Positions 8,201 to 18,439 of a stretch of 64,000 nt of DNA are shown here, in pieces. The stretch is taken from the NCBI RefSeq assembly GCF_002072955.1, contig NZ_LPUF01000001.1:2750896-2814895 (forward strand). The letters run 5' to 3'. A program made the translations under genes and the position numbers. The DNA is from Methyloprofundus sedimenti. Its GTDB lineage: Bacteria > Pseudomonadota > Gammaproteobacteria > Methylococcales > Methylomonadaceae. Under the pieces are notes generated by a model that saw nothing but the letters and a program-made list of their open reading frames with translations, did not search any database and was not told the DNA's origin. Numbering within the stretch: position 1 is the stretch's first letter; each line of letters begins with the position of its first letter.

Positions 8201-11200
8201 TTACTCAACTTTTAAAGATAAGTCAGTATTTAACTGATTATGTTCTGCATCAGCTATCACTTTGCCATCGAGTATAAAGATTCGTGACTGAGTGATACCC
8301 TCCTTGTTAAGCATATAAGCGGCAATATTTCTAGCTCGGGTTAATGCTAAAATGGCCAGTTTATTATTATCTGGCTTAATCATGGCTGTTAACATATTAT
8401 TGGCAACGGTATAAAAATCCCCCATCTCTGGATAAGTTAATTTAGGGGTACCGAAAATAGACCGTTGCGCCAAGTCAGGAAATGTCTGAATAAATAAATC
8501 AGCTAGTAAACGTTGATATTCATCTCCAGATAATTCTATATACGCAGCCCGTCTTGTTTTACCCGCTTTCTTTAATTCATCCGCGTGTATTTGCTTTAAC
8601 TTATCCATTAAAGCAACCTTGTTCATTGCCGGCCAGTCCTGGTTTGTATAGGCCATTCCCCTGATATCAAGACTAAGTTCTGTTTTTTGCACCAGAGCCG
8701 TTGCCAGCTCATCTAATTTTTTACCCTGTTCGGCATTTATTTCAGCGTTACCCGCTTCAAATGTAACAACACTGTAATCTGCATTACTGCCTAGAAATGA
8801 ACCTATTGCAGTAAAAGGTGATGCGGCTACTTTGGTCAATAGATTAATAAATACATCAAGTACTAACCCCCTCAAACTAAACTCAGGATCATCCATGCTG
8901 CCTTTTACCGGCATATTAATATTAATCCTGCCATCTTTATCTTTAAGCAGAACAGCGGCTAAACGCAAAGGCAATTTTACAGCATCTGGATTATCTACCT
9001 TTTCCCCCAGCTTAAATTGATCAATGACTAATTCATTAGTCGCGGTTAATTTTTTATCGCTAACTTGATAGCGTAAATCAAGTGACATTTTACCTTTTTC
9101 TATCTTATCGCCAGAAAACTCAACCATATAAGGCGATAAAAACGGTAAAGGAAAACTTTTAAAATGCATCGCTATATCTAAATCGTCCATGCTAGCGTTA
9201 AAATTCCCCTGTACTACAACAGGTGATAAATCAAATGCTTTACCATTTAAATCAACTTTTGTTTTGTTTTTTTGGTTTGAAGAAATATTACTTATGCCAC
9301 CTTTTAAATCATTTAAATGCACGACAAAAGGCAAAATAAGTGAATAATCTGAAAAATCAGATTCTCCATGGCTAATATTAGTCTTATCAATTTTATAAAC
9401 AAACGGGCTGGCAGCGTTTGTAGTTGCTTTTTGTTGCTTATCTGATTTCTCAGCAACGATGATATCGTTGATATTGGTTGTCTTATCCTCCTTGATAGTG
9501 ACCCTTGCGTAGGGCCGATCTAAACTAACCGATTTAATTTTTAACTCGCCCGGATGTAAATTAAAATCCAAACCTGCCAATGTTAATTTCTGCCATTTAA
9601 GAAAATCCTGCTTTAAAATCTGGTCGCGAGTATGCAAATCCTTAATATCAATTTGCCCCCGATACTGCAGTTGTAGATCCGCTTGCTTAGCTTGAGAAAT
9701 GGCTAACTTACCCTGGGTATTAAAATTACCTCCGATAATATCCAGGCGCGCAGCTTGATTAATATACGGTTCAAAACTGTCTATTCCTACCTTGCTTATC
9801 GCTATATCAAGATCTGTTTTAAAGGGTTCAATAACAGATTGTCCGGATATATTTATTATTCCTTGTTGATTAAATCGTGAGCTAAATGAGATCGGTAATT
9901 GCGCCCCTTGCTGGTTATTAAACTCGGTAACAGCAAAATTCACTTCCGTTAAATTCAAAGAGACCGGCCTTGCTGTCGTATAGTCTTTAAATTCCAGAGC
10001 ATAATTGTCAATTTTAAATTCTGCTAGCTCTAGCAACCAGGGCTTTGCTTGAGTATCACTCATTTTGGATTCGGCGCCTTGCTCTTCTGGTTTTGTGGAT
10101 GCAGGGGCAAATAAGCTCTGGTAATTAAACTCACCATTTTTCGCCAGCCATGCTTTTATAAGCGCATCATTAGTATGGATGGCGTTTATTTTGACATTTT
10201 TGTCCTGTAAATTAAAATCGATGTCACTTACCTGTATCAAAGGAACTTTTATCAGTTCAGCCTCTTTATTGGTAGATAAAATAAGTTCCCGAAGATTCAT
10301 ATAACCTTGATTTGCTGTTATCTGTACTAATTCGTTTGCTAGTAAGTGATAGTTTTTAACCCCCATATCCACAGCAGCAATATTAAGTAACACTGCTTCT
10401 TCATTGCGTTTATCACTGAAGTTAATTTTTGTATCCTTAACGGCTATATCTTGAATATTTAAATTCCAGGGCAACACTTCGGTTTGCTGCGCTTGTTGTG
10501 GATTTTCTTTAGCTGTTTCTAATTCACTTTCTTTAACAGCAAAAGCTCCCTGATAGTTCAACTGCCCAGATTGTTCAAACCACAGTTTAAAATCAGCACC
10601 TTTAGATGCAACTTTTTCAATATCAATAGTGTGTTTATTTAAATCAAAGCTAAGCCCCTCAACTAAAAAATACGGCATGCTTAAAAATTCTTTATTATAT
10701 TTCCTGTCAACAAAGGTAAGATTTTGAGTAAGTAAACGACCTTCAGTTAATTTAAAAAATAACTCGTCTTCAGAATAGGAAAGTTCATATTTAAATGTAA
10801 TAGACTGGTTGCCTGCCAGCCACTTAAACTGCACTAAATCCTGTAAAAACAAGCTCCATACATCGCTGAAGTGTAAATCTTCTACAGTAATTTCGCCTTT
10901 AGATAAGATAGGATTAACACCAAAGTTACCAAGCCATTGCAACTTGCTTTCCTTACCTAAAGCCATAGAAAAACCTAAATCTGCACCTTTATCGGGTAAA
11001 GTAGCAAAATCATCCAGTTGCAGGTTAATATTGTGTATAATTTTATTAACAGGTTCGCTTTTTAGTGCATCAATTCTAGCAAATTGTCCATTAATAAGAG
11101 CTATTTTATTGATGATAATAGGGAAGATACCTTCCGATTGCTCTGTTTCCTGTTCTTCCTTGCCACTCAATAAATCACTAAAATTATATTGCCCATCTTT

Positions 11201-11557
11201 TAATGATTCTATTCGAACAAAAGGCTCCGTTAGCCTTAAAATATCTAACACTAAAGTCAGGTTTCTAATACTAGACCAGACTTGAATATTGGTAAAAAGT
11301 TCTTTAAAGGAAACAAAAGTCTGCAAGTCTTTCTCTTGCATAGAAAAACCCTGCAGACTTAATTTCAGAGAAAACGGATTAAATTCAACAAGTTCAAGTG
11401 ATGCTTTACGTCCTGTTTCAGTTTCTATCAGCTCAGGCAGTTTACTTTGCATATACTTAGGCAATAACACAAAGCCAGCTAATGTATATAGCAACACCAG
11501 ACCCACAGTAATCAGAACTGGTTTTCGATATCTTTCAATTAACTGTGGCATACTCAT
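8201..11557 (-). CDS. DUF748-domain (AsmA-like) envelope protein
   Basis: A very large protein (about 1,118 residues from the start chosen here) of the DUF748 family, related to AsmA/TamB-type proteins thought to act in the cell envelope. One N-terminal membrane anchor (about residues 12-33: PVLITVGLVLLYTLAGFVL) is followed by a long periplasmic body of repeated beta-rich segments. The C-terminal part (about 930 onward) contains an EINAEQGKKLDELA stretch resembling OmpA-like peptidoglycan-binding regions. The frame stays open upstream to an ATG at 11602, but that ATG lies inside a mobile MITE sequence. The native start is more likely ATG 11557, ATG 11551, or a TTG near 11566 preceded by GGAG. 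Transcribed alone. Confidence 0.85.
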   Translation of the reverse strand: MSMPQLIERYRKPVLITVGLVLLYTLAGFVLLPKYMQSKLPELIETETGRKASLELVEFNPFSLKLSLQGFSMQEKDLQTFVSFKELFTNIQVWSSIRNLTLVLDILRLTEPFVRIESLKDGQYNFSDLLSGKEEQETEQSEGIFPIIINKIALINGQFARIDALKSEPVNKIIHNINLQLDDFATLPDKGADLGFSMALGKESKLQWLGNFGVNPILSKGEITVEDLHFSDVWSLFLQDLVQFKWLAGNQSITFKYELSYSEDELFFKLTEGRLLTQNLTFVDRKYNKEFLSMPYFLVEGLSFDLNKHTIDIEKVASKGADFKLWFEQSGQLNYQGAFAVKESELETAKENPQQAQQTEVLPWNLNIQDIAVKDTKINFSDKRNEEAVLLNIAAVDMGVKNYHLLANELVQITANQGYMNLRELILSTNKEAELIKVPLIQVSDIDFNLQDKNVKINAIHTNDALIKAWLAKNGEFNYQSLFAPASTKPEEQGAESKMSDTQAKPWLLELAEFKIDNYALEFKDYTTARPVSLNLTEVNFAVTEFNNQQGAQLPISFSSRFNQQGIINISGQSVIEPFKTDLDIAISKVGIDSFEPYINQAARLDIIGGNFNTQGKLAISQAKQADLQLQYRGQIDIKDLHTRDQILKQDFLKWQKLTLAGLDFNLHPGELKIKSVSLDRPYARVTIKEDKTTNINDIIVAEKSDKQQKATTNAASPFVYKIDKTNISHGESDFSDYSLILPFVVHLNDLKGGISNISSNQKNKTKVDLNGKAFDLSPVVVQGNFNASMDDLDIAMHFKSFPLPFLSPYMVEFSGDKIEKGKMSLDLRYQVSDKKLTATNELVIDQFKLGEKVDNPDAVKLPLRLAAVLLKDKDGRININMPVKGSMDDPEFSLRGLVLDVFINLLTKVAASPFTAIGSFLGSNADYSVVTFEAGNAEINAEQGKKLDELATALVQKTELSLDIRGMAYTNQDWPAMNKVALMDKLKQIHADELKKAGKTRRAAYIELSGDEYQRLLADLFIQTFPDLAQRSIFGTPKLTYPEMGDFYTVANNMLTAMIKPDNNKLAILALTRARNIAAYMLNKEGITQSRIFILDGKVIADAEHNQLNTDLSLKVE

Positions 11558-11581
11558 AAACTTCAAAAAAACTCCGTAATA

Positions 11582-11768
11582 AAACATTAGCTGATTACCC
11601 ATAACTCTCAGCCACAGTGAAATAAAGATTTAAATATCAGTATGTTAAAGACGTCGTCATTCCCGAAGTCTTATATCGGGAATCTATGTTTAACCTACTA
11701 GATTCCTGCTAGAAACATGCAGGAATGACGAAGTATAGCTGATAGTTGTGGGTAATCAGGAAACATTA
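11582..11768. repeat. 8-bp target-site duplication AAACATTA flanking the MITE
   Basis: Two identical copies, 11582-11589 and 11761-11768, directly abut the ends of the MITE. Perfect identity suggests a fairly recent insertion. Confidence 0.8.
11590..11760. mobile_element. 171-bp MITE with terminal inverted repeats and 8-bp target duplication
   Basis: The element is bounded by near-identical inverted repeats: left CTGATTACCCATAACTCTCA from 11591, right its complement ending at 11759; 20 of 22 positions pair. It is flanked on both sides by the perfect direct repeat AAACATTA (11582-11589 and 11761-11768), a clear target-site duplication. The interior has a second palindrome level: CGTCATTCC (11655-11663) pairs with GGAATGACG (11722-11730), with nested hairpins CCCGA/TCGGG (11662-11680) and ATTCCTGC/GCAGGAAT. 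It has no coding capacity and must be mobilised in trans. It separates the DUF748 gene from its original upstream region. Confidence 0.85.
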
Positions 11769-11834
11769 TTATCGACATAGTAGAAAAAACCGTCTTTATT
11801 CTAGTTAATACATACATGGAAAACCTGCTATCGA

Positions 11835-13136
11835 CTATAAATTATGGTAGCCCGTTTCTTCATGTAAAACAATATCCAGCCCCTGCACTTCGCCATCTTC
11901 CGATACACGTAAGCCCATCAAATAATCCAGAACCTTCAAAATGATATAACTGAAAGCCACACTCCAGATAATTGTCGCCACTACCGCTAAGGCCTGGATG
12001 CTAACTTGTTCAAATATAGTAATACCGTCCAGGCCCAGGCCGCCCATACTTTTGGCTGCAAATACACCGGTTAAAATTGAACCCACTATGCCACCTACAC
12101 CATGCACCGGAAAAACATCCAGAGAATCATCTATATGTAAATGACGTTTGACAATTTGTACGGCATAAAAACAGACAATACCTGCTGTTATACCAATGGC
12201 CAGTGCTCCAGCAGGGCCAACAAAACCTGACGCGGGAGTTATTGTACCTAAGCCTGCAACCATACCTGTTACAATACCTAACACACTCGGCTTACCAAAA
12301 CGTATCCATTCAATGACCATCCAGGTCAACGAGCCAGCTGCTGCACTAATATGAGTGACTAACATTGCCATACCTGCAGACCCATCAGCCGTTAATGCAC
12401 TGCCCGCATTAAAACCAAACCAGCCCACCCATAACATCCCTGCTCCGGTAACTACCATCGGCATATTATGCGGAGGCATTGCTACGGTCGGAAAACCTCT
12501 CCTCTTGCCTAACATTAGTGCAGTAACCAGAGCAGAAACACCTGCGGTAATATGAATCACAATCCCACCAGCGAAATCCTTTACACCCAAATCAGCTAAC
12601 CATCCACCACCCCATACCCAGTGACAGACAGGGACATAAACCAGCAGCGCCCAAAGCGCACTGAAAATCATCATCGAAGAAAATTTCATTCTCTCGGCAA
12701 AACCACCCACAATTAAAGCCGGGGTAATAATGGCAAAAGTCATCTGAAACATAAAAAACACAGTTTCAGGGATGTCACCCGTCAAACTATCTGTCCCCAT
12801 ATTCGGAACAAACGCCTTAGACAATCCTCCAATAAAGGGTTGAGCCCCTCCGCCATCAGTAAAAATCAAGCTATACATACCTGCCAGCCACATAATTGAA
12901 ATCATGCAAGTTATGGCAAAACACTGCATTAAGACAGACAGAACATTCTTACTACGAACCAGGCCTGCATAAAACAATGACAAGCCAGGCAAAGTCATAA
13001 ACAGCACCAGAGCCGTTGCCGTTAAAATCCAGGCTGTATTTGCCTGATTAAGTTCACTAGCTCCTGCAAAACTTGGCAATAGAACTAAGGCCAGAAATAA
13101 AATACTTTTTTTATTTTTATTATATAAATTATTCAT
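11835..13136 (-). CDS. amtB: ammonium transporter AmtB (copy 1)
   Basis: A 433-residue ammonium channel of the Amt/Mep/Rh family, conducting NH4+/NH3 across the inner membrane as a trimer. A cleavable signal-like N-terminus (about 1-27, ending FAGAS) is followed by eleven membrane segments. The twin pore histidines are visible in GGIVIHITAGVSALV (about 165-179) and VFPVHGVGGIVGS (about 315-327), and the Phe-gate region is present. It lies 16 bp downstream of a glnK gene, forming the classical glnK-amtB pair in which the P-II protein plugs the channel when nitrogen is plentiful. A second, distinct pair lies at 16.2-17.8 kb. Confidence 0.96.
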   Translation of the reverse strand: MNNLYNKNKKSILFLALVLLPSFAGASELNQANTAWILTATALVLFMTLPGLSLFYAGLVRSKNVLSVLMQCFAITCMISIMWLAGMYSLIFTDGGGAQPFIGGLSKAFVPNMGTDSLTGDIPETVFFMFQMTFAIITPALIVGGFAERMKFSSMMIFSALWALLVYVPVCHWVWGGGWLADLGVKDFAGGIVIHITAGVSALVTALMLGKRRGFPTVAMPPHNMPMVVTGAGMLWVGWFGFNAGSALTADGSAGMAMLVTHISAAAGSLTWMVIEWIRFGKPSVLGIVTGMVAGLGTITPASGFVGPAGALAIGITAGIVCFYAVQIVKRHLHIDDSLDVFPVHGVGGIVGSILTGVFAAKSMGGLGLDGITIFEQVSIQALAVVATIIWSVAFSYIILKVLDYLMGLRVSEDGEVQGLDIVLHEETGYHNL

Positions 13137-13152
13137 CTTCTTAAATACTCAA

Positions 13153-13509
<357 letters not shown>

Positions 13510-13715
13510 TTAATAAAGACAAAACATCATTTTACACAATAATTACAGACGGGTTGTAGACAAAAGTATTTTATAGCCTGATTTCAATCATTACTTTCCC
13601 CTAGTGAAAAATAAATTTATCCAGATAGTCAGTAGTTGGTATCATAATCGGTCATATTTTTCAGCGTAATGAAACACTTTCGTTACAAATCCTTATAACT
13701 CTTCACAAGGTAAAC

Positions 13716-15209
13716 ATGCTCTTACTTTCAAAAAAACAAGACTGGCTCGGCAATATTCGTGGTGACGTGCTAGCCGGAACAGTTGTCGCGCTTGCCCTAA
13801 TTCCCGAAGCCATTGCTTTTTCTATTATTGCCGGAGTAGACCCTAAGGTAGGTTTATACGCCTCTTTTTGTATTGCCGTGATTACCGCATTTGTGGGTGG
13901 CAGACCAGGAATGATTAGTGCCGCCACTGGTGCGATGGCATTGTTAATGGTGACTCTGGTTAAAGATCATGGCTTACAATACCTTTTAGCTGCCACTTTA
14001 TTAACCGGTATCTTGCAGATCATATCCGGTTATATAAAGCTTGGGAGCCTGATGAGCTTTGTCTCACGCTCAGTCGTAACCGGATTTGTCAATGCCCTGG
14101 CTATTCTTATTTTTATGGCCCAATTGCCCGAGTTAACCAATGTCAGTTGGCATGTCTATATTATGACCGCTACAGGGCTGGGCATCATTTATTTATTTCC
14201 CTATGTACCTTTTATAGGTAAAACTATTCCCTCGCCTTTAGTCTGTATAGTTGGATTAACTGGCGTTGCAATATATCTTGGCCTGGATATACGTACCGTA
14301 GGTGATATGGGTGCTTTACCCGATACACTGCCACTCTTTTTGTGGCCAGAAGTCCCTTTAAATTTTGCAACACTGCAAATTATCTTCCCATATTCGGCTG
14401 CTTTAGCAGTAGTAGGTATGCTTGAATCCTTAATGACTGCCACTATTATCGATGATCTAACAGACACGCCCAGTAATAAAAACCGCGAATGTAAAGGACA
14501 AGGAATCGCCAATATAGGTGCCGGATTATTAGGCGGTATGGCAGGTTGTGCAATGATCGGCCAATCAGTGATTAATATAAAATCGGGAGGACGAGGACGT
14601 TTATCTACATTGGTTGCAGGTGTATTCTTATTAATTATGGTGGTTTTTTTAGACGCCTGGATTAAACAAATTCCAATGGCTGCCTTAGTTGCCGTGATGA
14701 TTATGGTTTCCATAGGAACCTTTAGCTGGGACTCAATTATCCATTTAAAATCACACCCGCTCTCTGCTAATCTGGTTATGATCATGACGGTTTTTGTGGT
14801 TATCTGGACTCATAATCTGGCTTACGGTGTCTTTGTCGGTGTGTTATTAGCCTCACTATTCTTTGCCAACAAAATTGCACACTTCATGTATGTAGAATCA
14901 ACAATAAGTTCTGATGATGAAACACGTACTTATGTTGTTCATGGCCAGGTATTTTTTAACTCGGCCGATAAATTTACCAGCAACTTTGACTTTAAAGAAG
15001 TCGTAGAGAAAGTAGTTATCGATCTTACTCATGCTCACTTTTGGGACTTATCAGCGGTCGGTGCACTGGACAAAGTCGTTATCAAATTTAGACGTGAAGG
15101 TGCAGATGTAGAACTCATAGGCTTAAACGATGCCAGCGCCACAATTATTGACCGTTTTGGCGTGCACGATAATCCTGAAGAAATTGAAAAAGTTATAGGA
15201 GGACACTGA
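13716..15209 (+). CDS. SulP family anion transporter with STAS domain
   Basis: A 497-residue SLC26/SulP transporter. It has an N-terminal membrane domain of about 12-14 segments (about 15-390) with the SulP signature near [28 protein letters not shown] (split: [10 protein letters not shown] at 25-34, then [13 protein letters not shown]). A C-terminal STAS domain follows (about 400-497). Bacterial SulP proteins carry sulfate, bicarbonate or dicarboxylates; the cyanobacterial bicarbonate transporter BicA is a relative of similar size. The stop overlaps the start of a tandem universal-stress-protein gene (TGATG at 15207-15211), a coupling that suggests a regulatory partnership. Its position between two ammonium-transport operons fits supply of an inorganic nutrient anion, but the substrate is not determinable here. 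Confidence 0.9.
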   Translation: MLLLSKKQDWLGNIRGDVLAGTVVALALIPEAIAFSIIAGVDPKVGLYASFCIAVITAFVGGRPGMISAATGAMALLMVTLVKDHGLQYLLAATLLTGILQIISGYIKLGSLMSFVSRSVVTGFVNALAILIFMAQLPELTNVSWHVYIMTATGLGIIYLFPYVPFIGKTIPSPLVCIVGLTGVAIYLGLDIRTVGDMGALPDTLPLFLWPEVPLNFATLQIIFPYSAALAVVGMLESLMTATIIDDLTDTPSNKNRECKGQGIANIGAGLLGGMAGCAMIGQSVINIKSGGRGRLSTLVAGVFLLIMVVFLDAWIKQIPMAALVAVMIMVSIGTFSWDSIIHLKSHPLSANLVMIMTVFVVIWTHNLAYGVFVGVLLASLFFANKIAHFMYVESTISSDDETRTYVVHGQVFFNSADKFTSNFDFKEVVEKVVIDLTHAHFWDLSAVGALDKVVIKFRREGADVELIGLNDASATIIDRFGVHDNPEEIEKVIGGH

Positions 15210-16081
15210 TGAACAGCAGTCATCTGAAACATACGCAACAACTTGTACTAGCTTGTATTGATGGTTCCGCTATCAGTTCAGCTGTTTGTGATTATTCAGC
15301 CTGGATAGCTCAACGTGTCAATGCGCCACTAAAACTGTTGCATAATATTGAGCATCAGGAAACACCCGTCGTTTCTGATTTAACTGGGAATATCGGTTTA
15401 GGTAGCCAGGAGCACCTGCTTGAAGAACTCACGCAACTAGAACAGCAACGCAGTAAGTTATTAATGCAAAAAGGCAAGCTGATACTGGAAGCCGCCAAAG
15501 AACGAGTTCAACTTGCAGGCATCTCCGACCCTATAACCGCTAAACGACATGGTAGCGTAGTTGAAAGCCTGATAGATCTGGAAGATAATATTCGTGTTTT
15601 AGTGCTGGGTGTACGCGGTGAAGACCATGAAAAGCAAAAGGGAAAAATTGGCTCTCATCTGGAAATGATGATTCGCGCTATTCGCCGCCCTATTCTTGTA
15701 GTGAATACTGACTTTAAAAAACCCGACACAATCATGCTTGCTTATGATGGTAGTGAAGCAGCTGAAAAAGCGGTTGACATGGTTGCTATCAGTCCACTAT
15801 ATAAAGGTCTGACCTGCCATTTAGTGTGTGTTAGTAATATTGCTGAAGAATTAATCCAGCAAGCCACTGAAAAGCTCAAAAAAACTGTCGATCTTAATTT
15901 AATTACTGCCGCACTAAAAGGGAAAGCAGAGCAGGAATTATGTATATATCAGGAAAACCATAATATAGATTTAACTATCATGGGCGCATTTAGCCACACA
16001 CGATTACATGAAATATTACTTGGAAGTTTTACTGTAAAAATGCTTCTTAAAACAAAAAAACCACTGCTGTTATTAAGATAA
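15209..16081 (+). CDS. tandem universal stress protein (two UspA domains)
   Basis: A 290-residue cytosolic protein with two UspA folds in tandem. Domain 1 (about 8-163) begins [10 protein letters not shown] and ends [13 protein letters not shown]; domain 2 (about 168-290) begins [18 protein letters not shown] and ends with [20 protein letters not shown] followed by KKPLLLL. The second domain retains the G...GS nucleotide-binding pattern. Translation is coupled to the preceding SulP gene by a TGATG overlap, so it probably modulates that transporter or responds to the same condition. A strong hairpin terminator begins immediately after the stop codon, closing the two-gene operon. Confidence 0.9.
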   Translation: MNSSHLKHTQQLVLACIDGSAISSAVCDYSAWIAQRVNAPLKLLHNIEHQETPVVSDLTGNIGLGSQEHLLEELTQLEQQRSKLLMQKGKLILEAAKERVQLAGISDPITAKRHGSVVESLIDLEDNIRVLVLGVRGEDHEKQKGKIGSHLEMMIRAIRRPILVVNTDFKKPDTIMLAYDGSEAAEKAVDMVAISPLYKGLTCHLVCVSNIAEELIQQATEKLKKTVDLNLITAALKGKAEQELCIYQENHNIDLTIMGAFSHTRLHEILLGSFTVKMLLKTKKPLLLLR

Positions 16082-16117
16082 AAAAGTGTCTGATATTTCA
16101 CATATCAAACACTTTTT
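16081..16117 (+). terminator. rho-independent terminator of the sulP-usp operon
   Basis: A long hairpin starts at the stop codon of the universal stress gene: AAAAAGTGTcTGATAT pairs with ATATCAaACACTTTTT with one internal mismatch and a 5-base loop, ending in five T. The A-run on the left arm means it could also work for minus-strand transcription from the amtB2 side. Confidence 0.75.
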
Positions 16118-16182
16118 AAAAAGATATATCCACCTGACTTATTTATTGACCGACAATACCTTAAGTCAGGCTGGAAAAAATA

Positions 16183-17436
16183 TTACTTCGATGTACTACC
16201 AGTAAACTCAGGATAAGCTTCCATTCCACACTCGGAAAAATCCACACCTTGGTATTCTTCTTCTTCAGTAACACGTATGCCCATCACTGCTTTAATAATA
16301 AACCATGTAATCAGGCTTGCGACAAAAACAAAACCAAAAATACATGCAATACCTGTTAATTGTGTAACCAGGCTGGCTTCATCATTCGATAGACAGACCG
16401 CCAATAAACCCCATATACCCACCACACCATGTACAGAAATCGCACCAACAGGATCATCAATTTTAATTTTATCTAAGCTGACTACAGCAATGACAACCAG
16501 GATACCGGCTATTGCGCCAATAATAGTTGCTAATAGCGGTGTCGGTGTTAAAGGTTCAGCAGTAATCGCAACTAAACCTGCTAAAGCTCCGTTTAAGGTC
16601 ATCGATAAATCAGCTTTACCAAATAGTAGATGAGCGGTTACCAGCGCAGAAATAACACCACCGGCAGCGGCTGCATTAGTATTAACAAAAACCATTGCAA
16701 CCGCGTTTGCTTCCCCTATATCAGAAATTTTAAGTTCAGAACCACCATTAAAGCCAAACCATCCCATCCATAATATAAACATTCCTAAGGTTGCTAATGG
16801 CATATTACAACCAGGAATTGGGTGAATTTCACCATTGGTGCCATACTTACCTTTACGTGCGCCTAATAATAGAACCGCTGCCAATGCTGCTGTTGCACCA
16901 CATAAATGTACAACACCTGAACCAGCAAAATCTAAAAACCCCATCTCGTCAAGAAAACCGCCACCCCATTTCCAATAACCTTGAATCGGATAAATAAAGC
17001 CTGTCATTACGATTGCAAAAACTAAAAAAGCCCATAATTTCATGCGTTCCGCTACGGCACCTGAAACAATAGACATAGCTGTGGCAACAAAGACTACCTG
17101 AAAAAAGAAGTCAGCCATTGCTGAGTAATAAGTTTCACCTTCGCTTTTTAAAACATCTACAGCTGTATGATCTTCACCCAGTAAAAAACTCATCCCAGGC
17201 CAAATACTATTGACTGCATCTGCTGGATACATAATGTTATATCCACATAGCATATACATAACACAAGCTATAGCAAATAATGTGACATTCTTGGTTAAAA
17301 TTTCTGCGGTATTTTTTGATCGTACCAATCCTGCTTCGAGCATGGCAAAACCAGCCGCCATCCACATAACCAGTGCACCACTTATTAAAAAATAAAACGT
17401 ATCTAACGCGTAACTTAATTCGGTTAATTTATCCAC
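16183..17436 (-). CDS. amtB: ammonium transporter Amt (copy 2)
   Basis: A 417-residue Amt family channel, different from copy 1: it lacks the long cleavable N-terminus and starts in a hydrophobic segment (LSYALDTFYFLISGALVMW). The sequence resembles the Amt1-type group. Pore histidines are in SGVVHLCGATAALAA (about 175-189) and ISVHGVVGIWG (about 335-345). It is 27 bp downstream of glnK2, so again channel and P-II plug form an operon, here with a sigma-54 promoter. Two paralogous pairs within 6 kb may provide low- and high-affinity uptake, or one may have a sensing role. Confidence 0.95.
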   Translation of the reverse strand: MDKLTELSYALDTFYFLISGALVMWMAAGFAMLEAGLVRSKNTAEILTKNVTLFAIACVMYMLCGYNIMYPADAVNSIWPGMSFLLGEDHTAVDVLKSEGETYYSAMADFFFQVVFVATAMSIVSGAVAERMKLWAFLVFAIVMTGFIYPIQGYWKWGGGFLDEMGFLDFAGSGVVHLCGATAALAAVLLLGARKGKYGTNGEIHPIPGCNMPLATLGMFILWMGWFGFNGGSELKISDIGEANAVAMVFVNTNAAAAGGVISALVTAHLLFGKADLSMTLNGALAGLVAITAEPLTPTPLLATIIGAIAGILVVIAVVSLDKIKIDDPVGAISVHGVVGIWGLLAVCLSNDEASLVTQLTGIACIFGFVFVASLITWFIIKAVMGIRVTEEEEYQGVDFSECGMEAYPEFTGSTSK

Positions 17437-17463
17437 TTTAATTCCTCTCTATAATTCAAATTT

Positions 17464-17802
<339 letters not shown>

Positions 17803-17839
17803 TTAAATCTCCGTTAATTATCAAATTCATTTTATACAT

Positions 17840-17855
17840 AGCACAGCTCATGCCA
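17840..17855 (-). promoter_or_regulatory. sigma-54 promoter of glnK2-amtB2
   Basis: Minus-strand sequence TGGCATGAGCTGTGCT matches the consensus TGGCACG-N4-TTGCW at 10 of 12 fixed positions, with the required GG-to-GC spacing. The -12 element is about 38 bases upstream of the glnK2 start codon, leaving a short leader. Nitrogen-regulated glnK-amtB operons commonly use this promoter type. Confidence 0.8.
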
Positions 17856-17920
17856 TAAATTTATACTACTGATTTTTATGTGTTTTTTAATTATTTTCAG
17901 CTAACTTACCTTTACTATCC

Positions 17921-17935
17921 GCACCAATATGTAAC
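17921..17935 (-). promoter_or_regulatory. possible NtrC enhancer site for glnK2
   Basis: GCACCAATATGTAAC resembles the NtrC site GCAC-N7-GTGC with one good half and one poor half. It lies about 100 bp upstream of the predicted glnK2 transcription start, the usual distance. Tentative. Confidence 0.3.
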
Positions 17936-18263
17936 ATCCATTTTAAATTGCATTGCTGGCAATAAAAGTACAGTGTTAACCTATGTCAAATAACAGCCTT
18001 ATTTGCTTGCCCTCTGCTATAAGCCTTTATAACTAAGGCTTTAGCAACAAGTTTATGATAATAACAATGCTGTTAGTGCTGTTGTTTACTTAGGCTACGC
18101 AATTATATAGATAAAAACTTGATAGATCTCACGATCTCGTTCCTATTCTCCCGAAAGGGTAGGCATACGGGTATACTCAGCGCTCGGCAACACAAAGCAC
18201 TAGAACAAATAAAACTATCCTATAATTCAAAAATCCAGACCCTGAACCATTACAGTGCTAAAA

Positions 18264-18280
18264 TGACCCGTTTTGGTGCG
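18264..18280 (+). promoter_or_regulatory. possible NtrC enhancer site for the porin gene
   Basis: TGACCCGTTTTGGTGCG has one good NtrC half site (GGTGC) and a degenerate partner with the right spacing. It is about 100 bp upstream of the start predicted from the sigma-54 element at 18344. Tentative. Confidence 0.3.
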
Positions 18281-18343
18281 CAATCACAAATTCGTGAATT
18301 AACAATATCCATACAACTATGATTTATAATGTTTTTTCACAGA

Positions 18344-18359
18344 TGGCACCATAAATGCA
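18344..18359 (+). promoter_or_regulatory. sigma-54 promoter of the porin gene
   Basis: TGGCACCATAAATGCA fits TGGCACG-N4-TTGCW at 10 of 12 fixed positions with exact spacing. Transcription would start near 18371, giving a leader of about 70 bases before the porin ATG at 18440. Confidence 0.75.
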
Positions 18360-18439
18360 TTAAAGAAAAAAACGTGCATGACCTGTCATATGCGCGTTAT
18401 TTCTAATTTTTTTATTTTAGTTTTTATAGGACTGTATAT

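Larger units (their letters stand above)
17803..18439. other. 637-bp regulatory intergenic region between glnK2 and the porin
   Basis: This gap separates two divergent sigma-54 promoters (17840-17855 minus, 18344-18359 plus). It contains NtrC-like half sites at 17921-17935 (GCACC...) and 18264-18280 (...GGTGC), each near -100 of the promoter it would serve. It also holds a GNRA-capped hairpin at 18142-18163 and a simple hairpin AAGCCTT/AAGGCTT at 18021-18041. No convincing gene is present. Confidence 0.5.

Noticed and set aside
18119-18322. 67-codon open frame between glnK2 and the porin
   Set aside because: No ribosome site, no recognisable motif, and it overlaps a structured stretch and a possible enhancer site; probably chance.
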